From Pseudomonadales bacterium (lineage in GTDB: Bacteria; Pseudomonadota; Gammaproteobacteria; Pseudomonadales; Pseudohongiellaceae), in NCBI GenBank assembly GCA_024234365.1, contig JACKOK010000004.1:62001-126000 (forward strand): a DNA stretch of 64,000 bases. Reading direction: 5' to 3'. Positions 8,116 through 16,941 of the stretch are shown piece by piece. The notes below the pieces were generated by a model. It made no database searches and was not told the origin of the DNA. It saw only the letters and a program-made list of their open reading frames with translations. Position 1 is the first letter of the stretch, and every line of letters starts with the position of its first letter. The position numbers were made by a program, and so were the translations under genes.

Positions 8116-9428
8116 TTTCTTATAGGAATTCTTTTCCCAAAACTCAACAACAGGGCAACTAAAATCAACATCAAAATTAATGAAAAATTAAACACATACG
8201 AGCTAAAACCCGCTTCTGAAATCGCTCTAATATCTAGTACCATCCATACATAGAATCCAACAACTACAACATTGGACTTTATTATAAGAACATAAGAGTT
8301 CAATTTGGAGATTAGATACCCCATAAAAAATGCAATAATTGGCACACCGATTGGCCCAAAGTTTGCGTACGACTCTCCCCAGAAAACAGTGGGCATTGAC
8401 CCCACTATTCCTCTTGATGCCAAGGACGGAATTACCCAGTTTGCAATATCCACGGTATAGCGAACAGGTGTAAATGGAAGCAGCCCCCCCGGATTAGGGA
8501 AAGTAGCTCCATGCAAGTAGTCCTCAACAGCTGGGAAATACTCTAGATAAAAATATGCAGGCTCGATACTTCCAGCAAATGCTCTAGAAATAAATCTACT
8601 GAATGCATCAACAACATTTTCAGCCCCCATAAAATATTGATACATCAAGATCATTACTACAGTCAGTATGAGAAGCAGAGGGACAATTTTTCTTAATTCA
8701 AGAATCCCATTCTTAGCAACAATCGCATATGTCAGATACACTCCTACCAGTATCCAAACCAAGGGCGCTTTCTCGATCGCCGAAATCGCAACAAATGCAG
8801 AAAAAATAAATACAAGCAAAAAGACAATAAAGTTCAAAACACCTCTTTTCTGAATCCAATTTGCAAACAACACATAAGTAGCCAATTGACTTACACTGTA
8901 CATAAAAAATCTATACCAGTGATATTTTCCTGAGAAATCATTACCCATCTCACTTCTTGTCACTGAAGCTTCATTCGCGCCAACTAAAATTGCTTTTAGA
9001 ATTGCAAGCTCGTTGATCTTGGAAAGGTAATCAAGAAACATGGAGAAACTTATAACTAGCGCAATGAACAAGACTATGTACTGCATCCTTGATAGAGGAG
9101 ATAGCCCAAAAATTGAGTCGAAGGGTAATAGTCCATTTGACGAAATTTTTTTCTCAATTATTACTCCAACAAGAAAAAACTGAATATTTATAGAGGAAAA
9201 AATTAACACATTAAGAACAATCGCCGGGTTAGTGACACCAAAGTTAACTCTCGTATCATCCCATTGATAAAATAACGGCAAGGTTCCAACTACAGAGAAA
9301 ACATAAAGAGACAAGACTGTGAAACTGATTATGCTGATTTTAAACAGTCTTTCATTTGCAACCCTCAGCATGAAGGTAATTAATAACGGGGTGGATATAT
9401 AAATTATCCAAAAATAACTTTCTATCAT
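8091..9428 (-). CDS. wzy: O-antigen/oligosaccharide repeat-unit polymerase (Wzy)
   Basis: A 445-residue integral membrane protein with roughly 11 hydrophobic segments and a longer periplasmic loop (about residues 260-330, containing FPNPGGLLPFTPVRYT and PTVFWGESYANFGPIG). That topology, the very low GC content, and a position between the flippase and glycosyltransferases are how Wzy polymerases are normally recognised, since their sequence is poorly conserved. It would join lipid-linked O-units block-wise in the periplasm, with Wzz setting the length. A ligase of the WaaL family is less likely in this position. Confidence 0.78.
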   Translation of the reverse strand: MIESYFWIIYISTPLLITFMLRVANERLFKISIISFTVLSLYVFSVVGTLPLFYQWDDTRVNFGVTNPAIVLNVLIFSSINIQFFLVGVIIEKKISSNGLLPFDSIFGLSPLSRMQYIVLFIALVISFSMFLDYLSKINELAILKAILVGANEASVTRSEMGNDFSGKYHWYRFFMYSVSQLATYVLFANWIQKRGVLNFIVFLLVFIFSAFVAISAIEKAPLVWILVGVYLTYAIVAKNGILELRKIVPLLLILTVVMILMYQYFMGAENVVDAFSRFISRAFAGSIEPAYFYLEYFPAVEDYLHGATFPNPGGLLPFTPVRYTVDIANWVIPSLASRGIVGSMPTVFWGESYANFGPIGVPIIAFFMGYLISKLNSYVLIIKSNVVVVGFYVWMVLDIRAISEAGFSSYVFNFSLILMLILVALLLSFGKRIPIRKCLRSTSL

Positions 9429-9482
9429 TTACCGCCGATACCACATTGTCGAATTCGACAGAATTTTTCTAGACATGGACGA

Positions 9483-10739
9483 TTACACACCTCTGAGTTT
9501 CCCCTTTGAGCTCTGATAGGACATATACAGGTATATCGAATAAAGAAAACTGTAGGATGCCGAATAAGCAGTTAACGCGGCCTTAACATCCTTTGTCGTG
9601 AGAAAAATATATAAAGTCACTAAAATTACAACAATCTGCCAAATTAAGTCTTGCAATTGCTTGTTTGCTATGTATAAAACATAACTCAAAGGGCTGCTCA
9701 AAAATTGGAAAAAGAACATTGGAACCAATATGGAGCCGTATTCACCAGCAACTCGCCACTGAGCTCCAAAAAGCAATTCAAATATTGAATCCACAAAGAA
9801 AAATAAAACTGTAAATGGTAACACTCCAATCAGCAGTAAAGATTTAAATGTCTTCTTGAAGATATCATCGCACCGCCCAGTTTCTCGATATTCTCGCGCA
9901 GCTTCTTCTTTGAAGACCGAAAGCACAGAACCCGCTAATAACCTCATTGGTGCCGCAAGTGCTTTGTTTGTTAGGGATATTTGACCTGCCGATTCGGCAC
10001 CAAATCGACTTCCCGTCAAGAAGACCGGAAGCTGTCCGGAGACTGAAGACACAAAATCGGCTGGCATAGAAAAAACCGGAAAACGCCAATGCTGTCGAAA
10101 TGTATTCCTCAAGGAGGACACATTAATGGTAGGAAAGTTAATTTTGTACTTTCCCATTAGATCAATGATATTCCATAACACAATCATTAAAGTTACTAAC
10201 GTCTGACATATGATCATCCCTTTTACACCCCAACCGACCAATACTGCGGCGATTTGAGCTATGGCAACACTTGCAGCCTGGATCACTCTTACCATGGCTT
10301 GTCGCTTAAAGTAGGCACCATAAATATATGCGTTCTGCACCACCATATTCACAGACCAGATGCTTGCTAACATTAATGCCTCTACACGCCACTCATTGAT
10401 CATCCATTGATCTGCGAGATCCGGAAAATAAATACTGAACACATCGATACCAAAGTAAGTGACACAAGCCAGAGCACTCGCGCAAAAAATTGATGTTTGT
10501 ATCAGCTCACACAGTTCATATGTTGTTTTCGTATTGAATATTGCTATATCTAGACGTAATGAAAATATAATTGATAAAACGGATACTGCCGCAATCCAAA
10601 TAAAATACGGTCCCAACTCGGCAGGTGGCAACAATCGTGTGATAACCGGTAAAGCCGCTATCGGAATAATTTGCGAAAGCCCTGAACCTGTCAGGACTAC
10701 CAAAAACCTCCTCCAAAAGATGGGTAGTGACTGCAGCAT
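9483..10739 (-). CDS. wzx: O-unit flippase (Wzx, polysaccharide biosynthesis/MOP family)
   Basis: A 418-residue protein with about 12 hydrophobic helices over its whole length. It opens with FLVVLTGSGLSQIIPIAALPVITRLLPPAELG, the standard N-terminus of Wzx/RfbX flippases (PxLTRLLxPxExG). The pairing with the downstream wzy supports the call. It would move undecaprenyl-diphosphate-linked repeat units to the periplasmic face. The gene is preceded by almost 600 bp without a clear gene. Confidence 0.88.
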   Translation of the reverse strand: MLQSLPIFWRRFLVVLTGSGLSQIIPIAALPVITRLLPPAELGPYFIWIAAVSVLSIIFSLRLDIAIFNTKTTYELCELIQTSIFCASALACVTYFGIDVFSIYFPDLADQWMINEWRVEALMLASIWSVNMVVQNAYIYGAYFKRQAMVRVIQAASVAIAQIAAVLVGWGVKGMIICQTLVTLMIVLWNIIDLMGKYKINFPTINVSSLRNTFRQHWRFPVFSMPADFVSSVSGQLPVFLTGSRFGAESAGQISLTNKALAAPMRLLAGSVLSVFKEEAAREYRETGRCDDIFKKTFKSLLLIGVLPFTVLFFFVDSIFELLFGAQWRVAGEYGSILVPMFFFQFLSSPLSYVLYIANKQLQDLIWQIVVILVTLYIFLTTKDVKAALTAYSASYSFLYSIYLYMSYQSSKGKLRGV

Positions 10740-11324
10740 ATGAGCTTCTACTAATTTGGTTGGGGACAGCTAACAAGTTATTCTAACTATGAATTTATTG
10801 GCACTCATTCTATTTGTTCGGTTGCAATTAAAAAAAGTACAATTGAATCCAATGTATAAGTAATGTAAGAAAAATGTTCAAACCATAATTATTTGTGAGA
10901 TACACAGAGATGATGCGCTATATGTAACTTCAGACTAGATATCTAAGTGCCACATTCATTACATGCATCAGCAGAATTGATAATTGGCATTACTGAAAAA
11001 TAGCCAAAGAAAATTACTGAATAGTATTGTTAATTTCTGGCGTTAATTTTCAGGCAATCTCGGTTCTCGAACTCTTAGAACATTCACACGTTGCATCAAG
11101 TACGCATTAATACGCTGCCCCACATGAAATTCAAAATGTAGAAGCATATTGCACAACATCTACGTGCTGGAGATGATCTATCCCAAGCACATCAACCCGT
11201 ATCCTGATCACTAACAGTCTTGCTTTCCTTGCGGACGGCGAGTGCCATGTTGATACTGAACGCTGAGTGCTTCTCTGAATTTGGCAGAGCACTATACCAA
11301 ATATTAGGTTTGCTTAGCGCTTCC
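10740..11324. other. Gene-poor AT-rich gap, about 585 bp
   Basis: No recognisable gene. On the minus strand a 38-codon open frame (11043-11159, beginning MLCNMLLHFEF, ending REPRLPEN) and a 63-codon frame (11192-11383, overlapping the aminotransferase end) are present. Neither shows a family motif or a good ribosome site. The region may be the remnant of lost genes, like the IS3 relic gap at 4.2 kb. Confidence 0.5.
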
Positions 11325-12437
11325 TCAGGAGTTGATTGAACCTCCACTGGGCAGCAAGGCATTAACAATATACAACTGATCATCAGCGCTTAAATCTGGG
11401 CCCATTGGCAAGCTAATTACGGTCTGAGAAATTTTCCTGGCAATCGGTGTGCAATCTGAGCAACAGAGGTGCTTATAGGCTGGCTGTTCGTTGAGCGGCA
11501 CCGGATAGTGCACGGCACTAGGGATTCCCAGCTCCGCAAGACGCAATTGCAATGCTTTTCTTTGATCAAAAAAGAATGTGTACTGGGCAAAGACACTATT
11601 TCTGTCCGGCCGTTGCTGCACGCGCACGATGCCGAGCTCGTCAAGTAATGTGTTGTATCTTTGCCCGATTGCAATACGCTGCTCGACCTCCCATGCAAAA
11701 CGCTCCAATTTAGCCAAGATGATCGCACACTGCATAGTATCCATTCGGCCACCCACGCCAATGCGGGTATGGACATATCGTTGACTCTGACCATGTACAC
11801 GGATCTCGCGACAAGCTTCGGCAATAGAATCATCATTCGTGAAGATAGCACCACCATCACCGTAACAGCCGAGAGGTTTGCTCGGAAAAAAACTAGTACA
11901 ACCGATAGTGCTGAGATTACAGCTCTTGTTTCCCTTATACGTTGCGCCAAAACTTTGCGCGCCGTCCTCTATGACAGAAATGCCACCATGACGTGCAGCA
12001 ATCGCATTGATCTCATCCATATCTGGCGGCTGACCATAAAGACCTACAGGGATAATAGCTCTGGTTCTTTCCGTTATCTTGGCCTCAATTAAGCTCACAT
12101 CGATATTGCAGGTATCAGGTTCAATATCAACAAAAACTGGGATTGCACCCAACAATACAATGACTTCGACAGTTGCAACAAAAGTAAAAGGAGTGGTGAT
12201 AACTTCGTCACCTTGTTGAATATTCAACGCCATCAAACTGATCAGCAACGCTTCGGTACCGCTTGCCACAGTAATGCAATATTTAGAGCGAGTGTAGTCA
12301 GCAAGCGCAACCTCCAGTTCTTTAACCTCGGGACCCATAATATATTGCCCATGCTCCAATACTGCGTTAATGCGGATTTGAATCTGCGACTGAAGTGCTT
12401 GATATTGTTGCTTAAGGTCAATGAATGGGATATTCAT
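11325..12437 (-). CDS. wbpE: UDP-2-acetamido-2-deoxy-3-oxo-glucuronate aminotransferase (WbpE type, DegT family)
   Basis: A 370-residue fold-type I PLP enzyme of the DegT/DnrJ/EryC1/StrS family. The start IPFIDLKQQYQAL is typical. The cofactor region includes VASGTEAL (about 57-64), a VIEDGAQSFGATY stretch with the PLP-ring aspartate near 158, and the Schiff-base lysine K187 in FFPSKPLGCYGDGGAI. It would transfer the amino group from glutamate to the C3 ketone made by WbpB, the step before WbpD acetylation. The gene overlaps wbpD's stop by 4 bp. Confidence 0.9.
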   Translation of the reverse strand: MNIPFIDLKQQYQALQSQIQIRINAVLEHGQYIMGPEVKELEVALADYTRSKYCITVASGTEALLISLMALNIQQGDEVITTPFTFVATVEVIVLLGAIPVFVDIEPDTCNIDVSLIEAKITERTRAIIPVGLYGQPPDMDEINAIAARHGGISVIEDGAQSFGATYKGNKSCNLSTIGCTSFFPSKPLGCYGDGGAIFTNDDSIAEACREIRVHGQSQRYVHTRIGVGGRMDTMQCAIILAKLERFAWEVEQRIAIGQRYNTLLDELGIVRVQQRPDRNSVFAQYTFFFDQRKALQLRLAELGIPSAVHYPVPLNEQPAYKHLCCSDCTPIARKISQTVISLPMGPDLSADDQLYIVNALLPSGGSINS

Positions 12438-13018
12438 GTGCTGACTCGCTCTAGTCTGTCTTTATGTAAGAAATACTGTTGTCCGGTATGAGGACAGGTG
12501 TATTGCCCTACGCCAGTCAATGGCAATGGGATTTTCTCACCGAACTCACTCATCCATCCAATCTGCCGGGCTGGCACGCCAACTATCAACGCGTAAGGCT
12601 TAACGTCTTTGTTAACTAGGGAGCCTGCGCCTACGAAGGCGAATTCACCAACGACAATGCCGCACACAATGGTGCAGTTGGCACCCAGAGTAGCCCCCTT
12701 TTTAACGAGCGTGTTGCGGTACTCGCTCTTACGCTCAAAGAGCGATCGGGGATTATACACATTGGTAAAAACCATACTGGGGCCGCAAAAAACCCCTTCT
12801 TCAAGCGTAACGTTATCGTAAATGCTAACGTTATTTTGCACCTTACAACGATCGCCAATTATCGCGTTATTGCCGATAAAAACGTTTTGACCAAGCGAAA
12901 CATTGTCGCCGACCCTCGCTCCAGCACAAACGTGAACCCAATGCCAAACTCGGCTGCCTGAGCCTATCTGGGCTCCCTCGTCAACGATAGCTGTGGGATG
13001 AATGGAGATATTAGTCAT
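12434..13018 (-). CDS. wbpD: UDP-GlcNAc3NA N-acetyltransferase (WbpD type)
   Basis: A 194-residue left-handed beta-helix acetyltransferase. Hexapeptide repeats run from about residue 5 to 120 (IHPTAIVDEGAQIG, ARVGDNVSLGQNVFIGNNA, NVSIYDNVTLEEGVFCG). A FTNVYNPRS loop and the VGVPARQIGW end are typical of WbpD/WlbB. It acetylates the 3-amino group with acetyl-CoA to give UDP-GlcNAc3NAcA. I use ATG 13018 (MTNISIHP), preceded by AGAGGAA at good distance. The ATG at 13090 adds 24 residues that do not belong to the fold. Confidence 0.9.
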   Translation of the reverse strand: MTNISIHPTAIVDEGAQIGSGSRVWHWVHVCAGARVGDNVSLGQNVFIGNNAIIGDRCKVQNNVSIYDNVTLEEGVFCGPSMVFTNVYNPRSLFERKSEYRNTLVKKGATLGANCTIVCGIVVGEFAFVGAGSLVNKDVKPYALIVGVPARQIGWMSEFGEKIPLPLTGVGQYTCPHTGQQYFLHKDRLERVST

Positions 13019-13123
13019 GATTCCTCTGTGAATGGCTGTCGCTGCATCGACAGTAAAAACAATGCTGTTCGCTTGAATAATTTTGCACAAAAAATATCCT
13101 GAAAATAATCCTACTTAAGTCGA

Positions 13124-14182
13124 TCAATACTCCAGTGGAAGTGAAATCGTTTTACCATCTCGTGCAGCTAAATACGCCGCGATTAGGATTTCAAGAGACT
13201 TCAATCCCTCTCGGCCGTCTGTTTCCGGCTCGTCATCGCCACGCAAAACATCAATCACATTCTTATAATATAAAGGATGACCGAAACCATAGACTGAGGT
13301 GGTTTCATAGTTGACGGTCTGGATTTGCTGATCGTAGTACTTAGGCTCTTCAAACTGCCAAATTTGGATGTCGTTAACCGCCACTCCCCCCACTCTCACA
13401 GTACCTTTTTCTCCTAGGATAGTGATGCTACCTTCGAGATTTTTGGGGTAAGTAAGCATAGTAACGCTCATAGAACCCAGTGTGCCGTTGCGCCACTTCA
13501 CATTGAGCACTCCTGTATCTTCGACTTCAATATCACGGGTAGTGCTCATCATTGCTTGGAGCTTTTCGACCGGACCGATCAACCAGTCGAGCAGATCAAC
13601 ATAATGACTGGCTTGGTTCATGAACGCGCCGCCATCAAATTCCCAAGTGCCACGCCAGCCGTGGCCTTGATCGTAATACGATTGCGGTCGAGTCCAAAAC
13701 ACATTTAGATGTACCATATGAATCTTGCCGAAGCGTTTTTCCATCATGGCGCGCTTGAGTAACTGCAATGTAGAGTTACGGCGATTCTGTTTTACTACAA
13801 AAAGACGCACTCCAGCTCTATCACAAGCTTTAACCATGCGAACTCCGTCGCTCCAGCGGGTCGCCATAGGCTTTTCGGTTATGATATGGACATTGTACTT
13901 TGCCGCCAAAACAGCCTGATCAGAATGCACGCCACTTGGAGTACACAGGGCAACTACATCAATCCGCTCATTCTCGAGCATCTCCTTCATATCTCTATAT
14001 GCTGGAACCTTGTATTTTTCAAAATGCTCATCTAACACAGCAGAATCGATATCGCAAATAGCTACGAGTTCAATCTCATCCTTATATTGTTCGATGGAAC
14101 CAAAGTGATTTTTGGAAATTCGACCACAACCAACGACAGCAATCTTAATTTTTCGACCAGTAATGGATGTGAAGTGCGGCAT
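13124..14182 (-). CDS. wbpB: UDP-GlcNAcA 3-dehydrogenase (WbpB type, Gfo/Idh/MocA family)
   Basis: A 352-residue NAD-dependent oxidoreductase. The dinucleotide loop is VVGCGRISKNHF (about 16-27). The catalytic EKP motif is in IITEKPMATRW (about 101). The substrate domain holds GGAFMNQASHYVDLLDWLIG. It would oxidise C3 of UDP-GlcNAcA; in P. aeruginosa the WbpB-WbpE pair recycles NAD+ using 2-oxoglutarate. It lies directly between wbpA and wbpD, the order expected for the pathway. Confidence 0.9.
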   Translation of the reverse strand: MPHFTSITGRKIKIAVVGCGRISKNHFGSIEQYKDEIELVAICDIDSAVLDEHFEKYKVPAYRDMKEMLENERIDVVALCTPSGVHSDQAVLAAKYNVHIITEKPMATRWSDGVRMVKACDRAGVRLFVVKQNRRNSTLQLLKRAMMEKRFGKIHMVHLNVFWTRPQSYYDQGHGWRGTWEFDGGAFMNQASHYVDLLDWLIGPVEKLQAMMSTTRDIEVEDTGVLNVKWRNGTLGSMSVTMLTYPKNLEGSITILGEKGTVRVGGVAVNDIQIWQFEEPKYYDQQIQTVNYETTSVYGFGHPLYYKNVIDVLRGDDEPETDGREGLKSLEILIAAYLAARDGKTISLPLEY

Positions 14183-14212
14183 AAATACCTCTTAATTGTG
14201 AAATATGTCGGG

Positions 14213-15508
14213 TCAAAAACGGAAAACCGTAAACCCTACATTGGTAGCTTCATGCCGATCGTAAAGGGCTTTCACGTCCGCAAGAACGGGCTTTTCTGTC
14301 TTACACAAGCTTATGAGATGCTTCGGAGTCATTGCACGAAATTCGTTATGGCCTACCGCCACAACGAGAGAATCTACCTTGTGCGATCTATCTATCATTC
14401 CAAGATGGAAACCGTATTCACGGGCTACTTCCTCAGCGCAGGCCCACGGGTCGGCAATTACCACATCTACTCCCCAGTTTTTGAGTTCCTTTATCAGGTC
14501 TACAACCTTGCTATTACGGATGTCTGGGCAGTTCTCTTTGAAAGTAATCCCCATGATTCCAACAGTACTGCGAGCCACATCAATTCCGTTCTTTAACATC
14601 AAGCGAATAACATTGCGTGCAGCATAACGGGCCATATTATCGTTTATGCGTCGACCAGCTAGAATCACTTGAGGATGGTAACCAGCTTCCTCAGCCTTGT
14701 GCGTCAGGTAATAAGGGTCTACACCTATGCAATGTCCACCGACCATGCCTGGTCTGAAGGGAAGAAAATTCCATTTGCTTCCGGCTGCTTCAAGTACCTC
14801 AATTGTGTCAATACCCAATCTGTCAAAGATAACTGAAAGCTCGTTGACAAAGGCAATGTTAAGATCACGTTGACTATTCTCGATGACTTTAGCGGCTTCA
14901 GCGACCTTGAGACTACTCGCTTTCCAGGTGCCCGCCTTAATAATACATTTGTACAAAACGTCAATGAACTCTGCCGCTTCAGGTGTACTGCCGCTGGTAA
15001 TCTTCTTTATGGTGGTCAAGGTATTAATCTTGTCACCAGGGTTGATACGCTCAGGGCTATATCCGCAAAAAAAATCCTTGTTATATTTGAGACCAGACTC
15101 ACGTTCCAAGATCGGAACGCAAATTTCTTCGGTACATCCTGGGTAGACTGTCGATTCGAAGATGACAACAGCGCCAGACCGCATCGCTTTACCGACGGTC
15201 TCGCTGGCTTTGATAATATAACTCAGGTCAGGTCTATTAACTGCATCAATAGGGGTCGGCACGGTTATAATAAATATACCGTACTCCTCAAGTTTTCTTT
15301 GGTTACTGCTGTATTCTAGGTGTGTGGCAGCAGCCAAATCTTCAGATTTAACCTCTAGCGTACTGTCCTTACCCAAATTCAATTCAGCGATACGGGCCTC
15401 ATTGATATCAAAACCTAGTACAGGACGTATTTTGCCAAACTCTACAGCTAAAGGGAGGCCCACATAACCTAAACCAATTAAAGCAATTTTTTGATTTTCA
15501 ATATTCAT
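14213..15508 (-). CDS. wbpA: UDP-N-acetylglucosamine 6-dehydrogenase (WbpA type)
   Basis: A 431-residue UDP-sugar dehydrogenase. The N-terminal NAD loop is IGLGYVGLPLAVEFG, followed by FESTVYPGCTEE and CGYSPERINPGDK. The catalytic cysteine is in MVGGHCIGVDPYYLTHKA (about 264). The C-terminal domain has MGITFKENCPDIRNSKVVDL. The SPERINPGD and GGHCIGVDPYYL forms are those of UDP-GlcNAc/UDP-ManNAc dehydrogenases (WbpA, WecC), not UDP-glucose dehydrogenase. It makes UDP-GlcNAcA, the first step of the ManNAc3NAcA route. It is the first sugar gene after wzz. Confidence 0.9.
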   Translation of the reverse strand: MNIENQKIALIGLGYVGLPLAVEFGKIRPVLGFDINEARIAELNLGKDSTLEVKSEDLAAATHLEYSSNQRKLEEYGIFIITVPTPIDAVNRPDLSYIIKASETVGKAMRSGAVVIFESTVYPGCTEEICVPILERESGLKYNKDFFCGYSPERINPGDKINTLTTIKKITSGSTPEAAEFIDVLYKCIIKAGTWKASSLKVAEAAKVIENSQRDLNIAFVNELSVIFDRLGIDTIEVLEAAGSKWNFLPFRPGMVGGHCIGVDPYYLTHKAEEAGYHPQVILAGRRINDNMARYAARNVIRLMLKNGIDVARSTVGIMGITFKENCPDIRNSKVVDLIKELKNWGVDVVIADPWACAEEVAREYGFHLGMIDRSHKVDSLVVAVGHNEFRAMTPKHLISLCKTEKPVLADVKALYDRHEATNVGFTVFRF

Positions 15509-16019
15509 TATCTAGTAACTCAAGCTGGAAAGTATCCAAAATTCAATAAACTGCTTTAGGGAATTGGGCAAACTTATTAAAACCATTGTGCCAGCCACCT
15601 AAAACACTGTTAGAAAATCTTAAAATAATACAATCTATTAATAGCAATTTTAAAACTCTCTCCTTTTTTAAATATTTTAAGAGTGATTCCATACCACTTT
15701 CTCATTGCATTTTACTGCGATCTGGAAAAGCTACCTCGTTACGTTTTAGATACTTTCTGTAACTGGCAGATTGCTCACCACGGTCATCATATGCAGTCGA
15801 CTTATTCTCTTCCTAAGCCCTCCGTAGCGCCTCCTGGATAGCGTTTTTCCGGTCTCATTTCGAATTTCAGCTGCCAAACCAACTCGTTCATCCTGAGTAG
15901 AGGATTCTATTCTATTGAGCACATACACTGACTCGGTGAGAGATAACCAGCTAATGAAAATCTATTATGGAATTGATAAAACAGTACGCCAATTTACAGG
16001 GAAGTTACTCGAAACATCT
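15509..16019. other. Gap of about 510 bp between wzz and wbpA
   Basis: AT-rich, especially 15600-15690. A 60-codon GTG-started open frame on the minus strand (15746-15928) has no recognisable motif. The stretch could hold an internal promoter for the sugar genes. I see no convincing -35/-10 pair, hairpin terminator or mobile-element end. Confidence 0.5.
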
Positions 16020-16940
16020 TTAGATCCTTTCTCTTCTATAAATATGTAGGGCAAACACAACCACCAGCGACATCATCCCGCCTAACATAGTTCCAAGAAT
16101 GCAAATCAAGGCACGGCGAGGCTCTGATTTTCGATCCGGAACTACAGCAGGATCAATTACTCGAAATACATACTCATCCCGGACATCCGCCAACATCGTG
16201 ATGCGAGTCTGGGATTCAATCAACTGATAAAATACCCTCTGCATGTCCACCAACTGTGTGTTCTCCAATTGGTTTCTCAAGAAAGCAATGGCATCGTTCG
16301 CTTCTTGTACATCACGAGCACGAATATCCTGATTCAAATCTTGCACAAGTGCATTAACCCACTGAGCGGCTTCCTGCGGGTTATGCCAATTAATTGCCAC
16401 CGTCACAATGCCTGTGTTTCGATCAGGACCGGAAACTGAAAGAATTTTTATAAACTCTCGATAAGCTTCAAGACTTGAGGGTACGCCGTCATCACGCAAC
16501 CAATCGCCAGTGCTTGCTTCATATATGGAGTTATCTATTTCGGCTATCTTTTCTCGTTTATTCCATTTAGCAGCGAACAACGGAACCAACAAATCGTTCT
16601 GCTCAATAAACCGGGATATGAACTGGTGGGAGCGCAGAGTAGCAATGGCGGTGCTGACCCCATCACCGTTATTGCTACCCACACTCACTCCCAATAATGC
16701 AGCAGCCCCGCCAAGTTGCGCCATCATGCTGTTGTTCTGGTCGGTGTCTGCCGCCGCTAATACGGTTTCGGCGTGATATATCTCTGTCATCAGTAGGGAA
16801 ACAACTACCGAGATCACTGCTGCAACTGAGGTAATGCCAATGATCAACCACTTATCTGCCCACAAAATTCCAAACAACTCTCGCAGGTCAATTTCGTCAT
16901 CGGGGTACATAACAGGCTGGGCGACTTGTTGCTCATTCAT
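16020..16940 (-). CDS. wzz: Wzz chain-length determinant (PCP family)
   Basis: A 306-residue inner-membrane protein with the Wzz plan. A short cytoplasmic head (DDEIDLRELFGILWADKW) precedes a first membrane helix, WLIIGITSVAAVISVVVSLL (about 31-50). A periplasmic coiled-coil-rich region follows, with the second helix at about 275-298 (LICILGTMLGGMMSLVVVFAL) after the proline-rich PAVVPDRKSEPRR. It sets the O-antigen modal length with Wzy. No BY-kinase domain is attached, so it is a PCP-1-like, not a Wzc-like, protein. It begins one base after the SLBB export gene. Confidence 0.9.
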   Translation of the reverse strand: MNEQQVAQPVMYPDDEIDLRELFGILWADKWLIIGITSVAAVISVVVSLLMTEIYHAETVLAAADTDQNNSMMAQLGGAAALLGVSVGSNNGDGVSTAIATLRSHQFISRFIEQNDLLVPLFAAKWNKREKIAEIDNSIYEASTGDWLRDDGVPSSLEAYREFIKILSVSGPDRNTGIVTVAINWHNPQEAAQWVNALVQDLNQDIRARDVQEANDAIAFLRNQLENTQLVDMQRVFYQLIESQTRITMLADVRDEYVFRVIDPAVVPDRKSEPRRALICILGTMLGGMMSLVVVFALHIYRRERI

Positions 16941-16941
16941 A

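Noticed and set aside
11192..11383. 63-codon frame at the wbpE end
   Set aside because: Overlaps the wbpE stop region out of frame and has no motif; kept only as part of the gap description.
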